The translations under genes and the position numbers were made by a program. Shown here in pieces: positions 8,606 to 16,088 of a stretch of DNA of 64,000 bases. Source of the DNA: Verrucomicrobiia bacterium (GTDB taxonomy: Bacteria > Verrucomicrobiota > Verrucomicrobiia > Verrucomicrobiales > DEV007); the NCBI GenBank assembly GCA_030425385.1, contig JAUIAH010000030.1, positions 33,877-97,876 on the forward strand. Reading direction: 5' to 3'. How positions within the stretch are numbered: the stretch's first letter is position 1; each line of letters opens with the position of its first letter. The notes beneath the pieces are model-generated. The model worked only from the letters and a program-made list of their open reading frames with translations, did not search any database and was not told the DNA's origin.

Positions 8606-9724
8606 CTAAGCCACGTCTGGTTTCCCGGCACCTTGATACCGTGATAGCCAATGCGCGTAAGGTGCCGGGAGCACCCAATCGGGTTGATCCACTTTCAGCT
8701 CATGCGCGAGTTGATAAACATAGTGGGGATTGGCGAGATGGGCCCGGCCGATCATGACAAGGTCGAGTTGCTCCTCGGCGATGAGTCTTTCGGCATCGTG
8801 AGAAGCGCCCATTCCCCAGGCAGAGCCTACCGGGATGTCGGCCTCGCGCCGAACGCGTCCAGCAATTGGCCCGAGAAAGGCCGGTGTGGCCCAAGGGATA
8901 TTCGTATCCGGAATCACGAAATTGATCGATACATTGAAGAAATCGAGTCCAGACTCTTTGAATCGTCTGACTAGTTCAATGGATTCCGCGACCGTTTCTT
9001 CATCGCGACCATCATACTCGATCACTCCCATTCTCGCGGTGAGCGGCAAGTTTTCGGGCCAGACCTGACGCACGGCTTGAAGGGTTTCTAATGGGAAGCG
9101 GGCTCGATTGTCAAAGGTGCCACCATAAGCATCAGTGCGCTTGTTGCTGTGTGGAGAGAAGAAACTCTGGGCGAGATAACCATGAGCAAAGTGCAATTCG
9201 AGCCATTCGAAACCCGCATCGATAGCGCGGCGGGCGGCAGCGACATATGCTTCTCTGACGCGCTCGATATCGTCGATGGACATTTCCTTGGGAACTCGTG
9301 GCAAATTCTCGCCAAAAGCGATCGCTGAAGGAGCAATTGGCTGCCACGCCTGAGGATCCTCTGCGGGGAGGTGGTCATCGCCTTCCCAGGGTTTATTGGC
9401 GCTGGCTTTCCGCCCAGCATGGGCGATTTGGATGCCGGGAACGGCGCCTGCTTTCTTGATCGAGGCGGCTATGTGGGCGAGGCCCTCAACTTGCCCGTCT
9501 TCCCAGAGACCAGTGCAGCCCGGCGTGATGCGGCCTTCTGGCGAAACACCAGTGGCCTCAACAATGACCAATCCAGCACCTCCGCGCGCCATGCCCGGAT
9601 AGTGAACCTGGTGCCAATCATTGGTATACCCATCGGTAGCGCTATACTGGCACATGGGCGGTACGACAACGCGATTGCGGAGGGTGACATCTTTTAGGGT
9701 GAATGGTGTGAAGAGTGCGGACAT
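8606..9724 (-). CDS. NADH:flavin oxidoreductase, YqjM-type old yellow enzyme
   Basis: A 372-residue FMN TIM-barrel ene-reductase. The N-terminus carries 'VPPMCQYSATDG', with Cys25 in the place of the redox-tuning cysteine of YqjM, the hallmark of the thermophilic-like OYE class. The substrate-binding histidine pair is His178 and His181 in 'LELHFAHGYLAQSFF', followed by 'SPHSNKRTDAYGG'. Members reduce activated C=C bonds in enones, maleimides and nitro compounds with NAD(P)H. In E. coli the equivalent function (NemA) is controlled by NemR, so its presence beside a NemR-like regulator and efflux operon is suggestive, although I see no NemR box upstream of this gene. Confidence 0.95.
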   Translation of the reverse strand: MSALFTPFTLKDVTLRNRVVVPPMCQYSATDGYTNDWHQVHYPGMARGGAGLVIVEATGVSPEGRITPGCTGLWEDGQVEGLAHIAASIKKAGAVPGIQIAHAGRKASANKPWEGDDHLPAEDPQAWQPIAPSAIAFGENLPRVPKEMSIDDIERVREAYVAAARRAIDAGFEWLELHFAHGYLAQSFFSPHSNKRTDAYGGTFDNRARFPLETLQAVRQVWPENLPLTARMGVIEYDGRDEETVAESIELVRRFKESGLDFFNVSINFVIPDTNIPWATPAFLGPIAGRVRREADIPVGSAWGMGASHDAERLIAEEQLDLVMIGRAHLANPHYVYQLAHELKVDQPDWVLPAPYAHWLSRYQGAGKPDVA

Positions 9725-9829
9725 GAATACAGTAACGGTGAGGGGAATGACTCGCCCAATCTTGAGCGTTTACGAGTGGGGATCGGTGAAGATTCGCACG
9801 TCGTCTCGATTGGCTTCTAAGCCTAGAAT

Positions 9830-10151
9830 CTATGGTAGCGCGGTGAAGAAATGCTTCAGTTTCTTCAGGTCAAGGAGGTCATGGGTGCGAACGCTATTGC
9901 ATCCACATGGACCACTTGCACGAGTTTGATTGCAGGCAGCGCTTGCCGAATCTCTTGATGGACGGCAGGCGGCAAGTGATCGCAGAGCTGGAGGGTATCC
10001 GTCCCGCATCGTCGTTGTTGGTCGATGATCTTTTTGGATGCTGTCTCGCTGGTGAGGAGAAAGGTGTCGATGGGTGGGGGCACGGTCGCAGCGATCTCGG
10101 CAATCAAGGGCTCTGAGATCACGCCACTCTCTCCTGGAGGTGGCAAGTTGT
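9830..10151 (-). pseudogene. Decayed phosphoribosylanthranilate-isomerase-like (trpF-like) remnant
   Basis: A 93-codon open frame (10146-9865) reads 'SEPLIAEIAATVPPPIDTF', 'GTDTLQLCDHLP' and 'ALPAIKLVQVVHVDA', which resembles the middle of a TrpF-type TIM barrel. The frame then stops. Just past that point, in another frame (about 9894-9830), the DNA encodes 'SVRTHDLLDLKKLKHFF', which resembles the C-terminal 'SGVRT...LD..KL..F' end of the same family. The N-terminal third (the KICG segment) and the region between strand 5 and the C-terminus are missing. I read this as a pseudogene with an N-terminal loss, an internal deletion and a frameshift. It starts at the stop codon of the AraC gene on the same strand, so it may once have been that regulator's partner. 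Confidence 0.6.
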
Positions 10152-11201
10152 CTATGACGCCTGGGCGTCGAGCCTGTAGGAACGTGGGGTTTTGCCTGCC
10201 CAGCGTTTGAAGGCGCGGTTGAAGGCGCTTTGTTCGGAGAATCCTGTTAGAAAGGCGATCTCGTTGATGGCATATTCGGTTGCGTTGAGGAGACGCTCCG
10301 CAAGCTGGCGGCGTGATTCATCAACGAGTGTTTTGAAAGAGAGGTCTTGTTCGGATAAACGACGTTGCAGCGTGCGCCCGCTCATCCCTAGGCGGAGGGC
10401 GACCTCAGCGATACTGGGCACGCCCTCGCTCAGTGCTTGGGAGATCTGAATCCGAACTCGCTTGTCTAACGCGTTGTCATCAGGGAGTTCGCGAAGCTCC
10501 TGCTCCATGTGCGCGTCGAAGAACTGAGAAATGGCGGGATCGCCGAGTCGATTGGCCATGGTGAGCGTGGCCTTGGAAACCTTCAGTCCGTCGCGATCGG
10601 CATCGAAGTAGACGGGGCATTCGAAATACTTCTCATGCGCGGTGGTGGTACCTGGCGAAGGGTGTTTGAAATAGACCGCCTCGGGAGCGAAGGCTCGCGG
10701 GCTGACCTCACGGCTTAGCCTAACGACTTCTGCAACTGTCTGCTCGTTGGACAGTCGGAGTCCCAGGCTTCTGTCACCTTCCCAGTGCATCACGAGGTAG
10801 GTCTTCTCGCCTTCCGGAACCACCTCAAAGATTGCCACACTACTGAGCACGCGGGCGTAGCGTTCGGCACGCTCGTAGGAGCCACGCAGATTGATGGCTG
10901 ATTTCCACGCCAGCCCAAATGCCCCGTAGTCGTCGCAGCACACGGCAGCGCCTGCCTTTAAGGGGAGTGTCATCCCGAGGTCGCTTTCGCGAGCGATTCG
11001 CTCGCAGAGGGCATAGTAGTCCGTGTCCGCGACCATACGCTTAGGATCGATCGGGGCGTCCAGATCAATGCCGACGCTGCCTAACCAATCACGGCGTTTC
11101 GCGCGATCACTTGGCTGGCCATCCTTGGTCGCGACATCGACTAACTTGTGCACAAACAGTGTGGATATCTGTCCCATCGCCACATCCAAAGCCGAATTCA
11201 C
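10152..11201 (-). CDS. AraC-family transcriptional regulator with arabinose-binding_2-type N-terminal domain
   Basis: A 349-residue regulator. The N-terminal 230 residues match the PF12625-like sensor domain seen in OruR-type regulators ('GMTLPLKAGAAVCCDDYGAF', 'PEAVYFKHPSPG'). The C-terminal 100 residues hold the two helix-turn-helix motifs of AraC/XylS proteins: 'SIAEVALRLGMSGRTLQRRL' and 'INEIAFLTGFSEQSAFNRAF', ending in 'KRWAGKTPRSYR'. It is divergent from the NmrA-type oxidoreductase gene with a 128-base gap and probably controls it together with the DUF1772 gene downstream, a combination common in proteobacteria and actinobacteria. The ligand is unknown. Confidence 0.93.
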   Translation of the reverse strand: MNSALDVAMGQISTLFVHKLVDVATKDGQPSDRAKRRDWLGSVGIDLDAPIDPKRMVADTDYYALCERIARESDLGMTLPLKAGAAVCCDDYGAFGLAWKSAINLRGSYERAERYARVLSSVAIFEVVPEGEKTYLVMHWEGDRSLGLRLSNEQTVAEVVRLSREVSPRAFAPEAVYFKHPSPGTTTAHEKYFECPVYFDADRDGLKVSKATLTMANRLGDPAISQFFDAHMEQELRELPDDNALDKRVRIQISQALSEGVPSIAEVALRLGMSGRTLQRRLSEQDLSFKTLVDESRRQLAERLLNATEYAINEIAFLTGFSEQSAFNRAFKRWAGKTPRSYRLDAQAS

Positions 11202-11329
11202 CGAACAATCAAACTTCGAAAGCCCATGCGCGGTTGGCGTGTGGAGTCCATTCTTTGGCGCCTGCCGTCAAGATTTCTGAGGGAGATCTCGCCATCGTTG
11301 TGCCGTTCCTCATGAGGAGGACGACATCA

Positions 11330-12214
11330 ATGAAAGCACTAACAAGAGATAAACCGATGAAATCAGAAGAATCACGCCAGCACAGCCAGAATGACCTCAC
11401 GCTCGTTATTGGAGCCACCGGAAAGACTGGGAGCCGGGTTGCCTCGCGACTCACAGCGCTGGGTAGAAAGATCCGCAAGGGTTCTCGTAGCACCACCCCC
11501 GCCTTCGATTGGAACCGCGAAGCGAGTTGGGATGCCTGCCTGGAAGGCGTCACCTCCGTCTACATCAGCTACGCTGGCGATCTCGCGATCGATGGATCGA
11601 CCGACACCATCCGCGCCTTCGTCAACAAGGCTAAGAGTCATGGCGTGCGTCATCTCGTGCTGCTATCCGGTCGCGGTGAAGACGAGGCGCAAGCCTGCGA
11701 GAGAATCGTCCAAGAGAGCGGGATGGACTGGACGATCGTCCGGGCGAGTTGGTTCAACCAGAATTTCTCTGAAGGGGCATTCATTACGATGGTGCAATCT
11801 GGAAAGATCACGCTGCCAGCGGGAAACGTTGCCGAACCCTTCGTCGATGTGGACGACATTGCCGAGGTGGCAGTGTCTGCCCTCACCGAACCGGGCCATG
11901 CGGGAGAAGTCTACGAAGTGACAGGACCTCGCTTGCTCACCTTCGCTGACATTGCGGCTGAACTCTCCCGAGCCACGGGCCAACGGATCGATTACCAAGA
12001 GGTTTCCCATGACGCTTTCCTCAAGTCGGTGGAGATCTCTGGCGCACCGAAAGAGGTCGTGTGGATCATGGACTACCTGTTCTCCACAGTCCTTGATGGC
12101 CGAAATGCCCACGTCACCGATGGAATCGAGCGGGCACTGGGCCGGCCTCCTAAGGACTTCGCTCACTATGCGCGCGCGGTCGCTGCCACCTCAGCCTGGA
12201 GAAAGTCTGCCTGA
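11330..12214 (+). CDS. NmrA-family NAD(P)-binding oxidoreductase/regulator
   Basis: A 294-residue atypical SDR. The dinucleotide-binding motif GATGKTG is at residues 28-34, and 'GVRHLVLLSGRG', 'WTIVRASWFNQNF' and 'FVDVDDIAEVAVSAL' are typical of the NmrA/QOR2-like family. The open frame extends upstream into the AraC gene. The ATG at 11330 is chosen because GAGGAGG lies 9 bases before it. A second ATG at 11357 would also keep the Rossmann fold intact. Members of this family are quinone reductases, hydroxysteroid-type reductases or redox-sensing regulators, and this sequence does not tell which. It is followed by the DUF1772 membrane protein and probably forms an operon with it. Confidence 0.9.
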   Translation: MKALTRDKPMKSEESRQHSQNDLTLVIGATGKTGSRVASRLTALGRKIRKGSRSTTPAFDWNREASWDACLEGVTSVYISYAGDLAIDGSTDTIRAFVNKAKSHGVRHLVLLSGRGEDEAQACERIVQESGMDWTIVRASWFNQNFSEGAFITMVQSGKITLPAGNVAEPFVDVDDIAEVAVSALTEPGHAGEVYEVTGPRLLTFADIAAELSRATGQRIDYQEVSHDAFLKSVEISGAPKEVVWIMDYLFSTVLDGRNAHVTDGIERALGRPPKDFAHYARAVAATSAWRKSA

Positions 12215-12316
12215 TGACTTCGAGGGGATCGCCACTCTGGTTAGAGTCTCTGCCAGGGTGGCATCCCGTTCTCGATGAAACGAACGCTATTTCAACTACG
12301 ATCACTTCAACATTCC

Positions 12317-12811
12317 ATGACTGCATTTCCCATTCTGCTCACTATAGCCACCCTTGGATGCTCACTCGTCGCAGGCATCACCCTCATCTTCGCGATCGTC
12401 ATTATGCCAGGACTTGAGACATTAGGCGATCGCCGATTTCTTGAGAGCTTCAAAGCGATTGATCAGGTCATACAGGGCAATCAGCCGGTGTTCATGCTCG
12501 TCTGGCTTGGATCAGGTCTGACATTGATCGCGACGACTGTGATAGGTTTTCGGGGACTTACTGGACTCGATCTCGCCTTGCTGGTCGCTGCGCTCGTCAT
12601 CTACCTCCCAGGAGTGCAGATCGCCACGGCTGTGGTCAACGTCCCGCTCAACAACCGCCTTCAGGAGCAGCATCTCGAACAGCTTGATGCAGAGGAGATG
12701 AGGCAAGCAGTGGCGGACTTCGCCCCGCGGTGGATTCTCTGGAACCACATTCGGACGGGGCTGGCCATCATCAGCTCTCTACTTCTGTTGGTCGTCCTTC
12801 TTCGATTCTGA
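12317..12811 (+). CDS. DUF1772 (anthrone-oxygenase-like) membrane protein
   Basis: A 164-residue integral membrane protein with four predicted hydrophobic segments (about residues 5-30, 50-75, 78-100 and 140-163). The family signature is visible: 'NVPLNNRL' after the third segment and 'WILWNHIRTG' before the last. DUF1772 proteins are distant relatives of anthrone oxygenases and are often found beside NmrA-type oxidoreductases under an AraC or TetR regulator, as here. An in-frame start 42 bases upstream is possible, but the ATG at 12317 begins directly with a membrane segment. Biochemical function is unproven for bacterial members. Confidence 0.85.
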   Translation: MTAFPILLTIATLGCSLVAGITLIFAIVIMPGLETLGDRRFLESFKAIDQVIQGNQPVFMLVWLGSGLTLIATTVIGFRGLTGLDLALLVAALVIYLPGVQIATAVVNVPLNNRLQEQHLEQLDAEEMRQAVADFAPRWILWNHIRTGLAIISSLLLLVVLLRF

Positions 12812-12828
12812 TTTCTAACAAACGCGCT

Positions 12829-13482
12829 ATGGATATGCATTCCCACGAAGCCATCTTTGCAGCTGCTTGGAACCGCGAAGACAACACCAGCATCGCGCTG
12901 GCTCATCTGAACGTCAATCAGGTCATTGCCAGAGCGTATGATCACGTTGATGGCCTAGCACTCACAGGCACACAGCTCTGGGAGATGGAGGTCAAGAAGG
13001 GCGCCCGCCCCGATCGCTTCATCCCTGGTGTCATTCGCGCAGGAAGCGCCCGCAGTTGGGGACACCGTCGCTTAGAGAGCGGCGATGAGACATTCGTCCG
13101 GGTGTCAGAGCAACGCCTTTGGCTACAGCCCAGCAATTACGGCACCGTGATCGAAGCCTGTCTTTTGAGCCACGCACGTAAGGAAGTGACATTTATCGGA
13201 TTGTCAGAGGTCGAAGATGATTCTGGACAGAGCATTCATGCGTCACCTTTGCAGCCGCTCTTTCATGTGGTCCACGGGGTGAGTGGCACGGAAGAAGAGC
13301 CACTCAACACCTGGCGCATCGTGCATCTTACCGGTGATGAAGACGGCGCGCTCGCCGAGCGATTCGAACGCATGTCGCAGGCTACTGGCTTGCCTGAGTA
13401 TATTGAGCGCTATATCCAGGATGTCTTGAAGATCCCGCTGACCCGGCATGCCTCTCAAGTCCCTAGCGTAAGCGCTCTATGA
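12829..13482 (+). CDS. Conserved hypothetical protein
   Basis: A 217-residue soluble protein with no signal peptide, membrane segment or catalytic motif that I recognise. It is rich in acidic residues and has a compact alpha/beta-looking sequence ('NYGTVIEACLLSHARKEVTF' followed by 'NTWRIVHLTGDEDGA'). The open frame begins further upstream inside the DUF1772 gene; the ATG at 12829 lies 17 bases after that gene's stop. The strand and spacing make it a probable third member of the NmrA-DUF1772 operon. Its end overlaps the end of the convergent SDR gene by 6 bases. No function is proposed. Confidence 0.7.
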   Translation: MDMHSHEAIFAAAWNREDNTSIALAHLNVNQVIARAYDHVDGLALTGTQLWEMEVKKGARPDRFIPGVIRAGSARSWGHRRLESGDETFVRVSEQRLWLQPSNYGTVIEACLLSHARKEVTFIGLSEVEDDSGQSIHASPLQPLFHVVHGVSGTEEEPLNTWRIVHLTGDEDGALAERFERMSQATGLPEYIERYIQDVLKIPLTRHASQVPSVSAL

Positions 13483-14268
13483 GGATCCGACTGTTCGTAC
13501 ATCGGCTATCTCCAAGTCTTTCAAGCGAATGTCGGCTCCCGGGTTCGACTCGCAGTTGTAGATCACGGGCATCTGCCCCCGCCACCGCTCCCACAGCCTG
13601 TCATCCAAGAGGAGCATGGCCATGAAATGCGCAACGTTGATTCGGCTCGTCTTCCCTGCGTTGAAGATGGCGCTTCTTGTGGGAGAAGGATGGATCTCAT
13701 AGGCGCTAACATTGTCTTCATTCGTCAGGCTGTCGGGCCGAACGACGACCCACTCGAGGGCTTCATGGTTCTGCGTGATCTCGGTTCGCAGATAATCTGC
13801 CGCGTCCTCGTTGTCCGCGTGCGGAGGAATCAGGAGCCGCAGGAGGCCCACCACGCATCGCTGTGCAAACGAGACCGGTTCATCCAAGTCGCGGTTCCGG
13901 TTTCCCGTGGTGTTCATGAGCACGTATCTGATGGGCGTCTCCAAATTCGCAGCCTCGATTGCCGCACAGATTCGGCGCGTGGCATTCGTGACCAACCGGC
14001 GCGGATGGCCGAACAGACCTTTGAAGCTGAGATGGTGTCCGAGGCACGAGGCAACGGCATCGCAGCCGAAAAGGTGCTTGGCGAGTTCCGTTTCGCTGAG
14101 ATCCAACAGGCTGGCTCGGATCACGGAAAGGCGTGAGTGGTTTGTCAGAGCTTCGGGTAAGCTAGCCGTTTCTCGCACGATCGCTCTCACGTGTTGCCCT
14201 TCTGCAAGCAACCGCGCAGCAAGAAGTCGGCCGGTGGCGCCACTGGCGCCAATGACAAGAGTAGTCAT
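13477..14268 (-). CDS. NAD(P)H-binding SDR_a5-type epimerase-like protein
   Basis: A 263-residue atypical SDR. The nucleotide-binding loop GASGATG is at residues 7-13, followed by 'RLLAEGQHVRAIVRETASLP'. Other family marks are 'IRYVLMNTTGNRNRD', 'EWVVVRPDSLTNED' and 'INVAHFMAMLLLDDRLW'. Such proteins bind NAD(P) and act as reductases, flavin reductases or redox sensors. The reaction here is unknown. It is convergent with the preceding hypothetical gene (6-base overlap) and lies 51 bases downstream of MarC on the same strand. Confidence 0.9.
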   Translation of the reverse strand: MTTLVIGASGATGRLLAARLLAEGQHVRAIVRETASLPEALTNHSRLSVIRASLLDLSETELAKHLFGCDAVASCLGHHLSFKGLFGHPRRLVTNATRRICAAIEAANLETPIRYVLMNTTGNRNRDLDEPVSFAQRCVVGLLRLLIPPHADNEDAADYLRTEITQNHEALEWVVVRPDSLTNEDNVSAYEIHPSPTRSAIFNAGKTSRINVAHFMAMLLLDDRLWERWRGQMPVIYNCESNPGADIRLKDLEIADVRTVGSS

Positions 14269-14319
14269 CTCAATGAGTGTTGGTTAGGGTGAGCTTTCAC
14301 TTGAACTCGCGGGAGGGAG

Positions 14320-14988
14320 CTACTGGGGCTTAGGCAAGCGGGAATCCAGAAAGGCATCAATCCCGTCTAAGATCATCTGCACGGATATCATGATGAGAAG
14401 CATGCCCATCAGTCGTTCCAACGCAACGGATCCCCGTCTCCCAAGGTGGCTATAAACGTAGGGAGAGGCGACCAGTAGAGCAGCAGAGGCCAGCGAGGCG
14501 ACCGCTACCGCGCCGATCACGATTTCCAGGGGGTGTTTGCTGGAGAACAAGATCACCATCGAGATCGCACTTGGCCCCGCGATCAGGGGCATTGCGATGG
14601 GAACGATCAGCGGCGTTTCGCCGGGGGAATCGTCGATGACCCTCCTCGCTGGAAACAACATGCCGAGTGCGATGAGGAACAGAACGATGCCGCCTGCCAG
14701 ACGCAGAGAATGCTCCTTGAGACCCAATAGATCGAGAACATTTCCCCCAACGAGCGCTGCAAGCAACAGGATGACGGTGGCAATCAACGCTTCCCGAAGA
14801 ATGATCCATCGGCGGGCTCTCGGCGTCTGGTCGGCAAGTAAGGCATTCACGACCACGAGGTTCCCAAAGGGATCCATAATCAAGAAGAGGAGGAGAGCGA
14901 GGGCGATCATCGGCGCTCCAAGAAGCCATATTCCCGCCGGAACGCGACCTGAGATTATGGATTCCTGGAGTGCCGTGATCGCTTTCAC
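14320..14988 (-). CDS. MarC-family integral membrane protein
   Basis: A 222-residue protein with six hydrophobic segments and the MarC signature regions 'LFLIMDPFGNLVVVNALL' in the first helix pair and 'VPIAMPLIAGPSAISMVI' in the middle. MarC proteins are inner-membrane proteins of unsettled function; an early link to multiple antibiotic resistance was not confirmed. The length matches the family. The ATG at 14988 precedes a short amphipathic leader. The region 14989-15144 between this gene and the next one holds nothing I can identify. Confidence 0.92.
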   Translation of the reverse strand: MKAITALQESIISGRVPAGIWLLGAPMIALALLLFLIMDPFGNLVVVNALLADQTPRARRWIILREALIATVILLLAALVGGNVLDLLGLKEHSLRLAGGIVLFLIALGMLFPARRVIDDSPGETPLIVPIAMPLIAGPSAISMVILFSSKHPLEIVIGAVAVASLASAALLVASPYVYSHLGRRGSVALERLMGMLLIMISVQMILDGIDAFLDSRLPKPQ

Positions 14989-15144
14989 TCACATTGTCGC
15001 AAGCGAACGCTGTGGGTCGAGATCTACTGAGAGGAATGTTGCCTAACAGCGTTCGAAGAGAGAAAGAGCCTGAGTTGATCGCTCGCCAGTTGGAGGCCCA
15101 TTCTCGAAATATTGATAGTGAGGTGCGCTGAAGGTTCTATCGAC

Positions 15145-16062
15145 CTACTGTGGTGAGGAGTCGCCAGCCCTTGGGTTGCGAACGCGTAGCCGGTAGAACC
15201 CGCGTTCTTCCTTCGTATGATCGAGTAGGCGGTTGACGCCCGTTAGTCCCGTGACAAGCGGCTCAAATTCGCCTAATTGTGAGGACCATTCCAGGTCGTA
15301 CGCCCGGCCATCCATGGTCGCCCATTCTAACATGATCGAGCCATCTGGTTGCAGTTCGAGGGCAAGGTCCGTATTCGATTCCTTGTCCTTTGGGTCGGAT
15401 CCCGCCAACCATTCCTGGAAATCGTTTAATCCGTCTCCATCGCTATCGGTGGATTCTCCATCGCTTGCCTTAAGGCTTCCGAATACTTTCTCTTCGTAGT
15501 GATCGGGGAGGCCGTCGAGATCAGAGTCTTCGATTGGAGGCTCTATCGATGGCTCCTGCTCAAGAATGACTTCCTGATCGAGAGATCCCCCTTCAGTGCA
15601 AACAAAGTTTGCGAAGGGGGGAGGGGAAGCGAATGTCAACGCAAAGGTTGGTTCCGCTTCCTTCTTTCTTTGGAAGACGAATGTGCCTAACAAGATACCG
15701 TTTCCGGAGACGCCACTTGAGGGCATGCGGCCATCGAGTCGCCCACCCACCACACGGATGCATCCGGGCTCGACGACCTCTGGTGCGATGTAGGGCACGT
15801 GAGTGCCTTCTTCATCGGCCAAGTACCAGATGCCTTCGTAGCGTCCCATCGACTGGAGTTCTGCCGTGTCTGGATCAAACTTGAGTTGAATGCCAAAGCT
15901 CCGCAACGCGCAGTCTGAGATATCGGCCACCACATCAACCAAGGTGTTGGCGTGTTCGTGAGTGACATGGGCGCGAACGGTGACGTTGGCCTTGGCCAGC
16001 GGACTGCTGGCAAGCAGGATGGCTGCTAGCAAGAGGGTGTGGGTATTCATAGCATTCGTCAT
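15145..16062 (-). CDS. Secreted protein with cohesin-like domain, calcium-type repeats and C-terminal FYR module
   Basis: A 305-residue secreted protein. It has a signal peptide (ATG at 16062 or 16050; 'LLLAAILLASSPLAKA'). A beta-sandwich of about 140 residues resembles cohesin or related carbohydrate-module folds ('TLVDVVADISDCALRSFGIQ', 'FDPDTAEL', 'GILLGTFVFQRKKE'). A thrombospondin-3-like stretch with two calcium-type motifs follows (DSDLDGLPDHYE and DSDGDGLNDFQEW). The C-terminal domain ends in GFYRLRVRNP, an ending similar to that of two other secreted proteins in this window. The gene lies 26 bases behind a gene whose product ends in a dockerin-like segment, so the two may bind each other. 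The cohesin assignment is by pattern only. Confidence 0.75.
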   Translation of the reverse strand: MTNAMNTHTLLLAAILLASSPLAKANVTVRAHVTHEHANTLVDVVADISDCALRSFGIQLKFDPDTAELQSMGRYEGIWYLADEEGTHVPYIAPEVVEPGCIRVVGGRLDGRMPSSGVSGNGILLGTFVFQRKKEAEPTFALTFASPPPFANFVCTEGGSLDQEVILEQEPSIEPPIEDSDLDGLPDHYEEKVFGSLKASDGESTDSDGDGLNDFQEWLAGSDPKDKESNTDLALELQPDGSIMLEWATMDGRAYDLEWSSQLGEFEPLVTGLTGVNRLLDHTKEERGFYRLRVRNPRAGDSSPQ

Positions 16063-16088
16063 GATAGGGTTATTGTTCGTGCTCCAAA

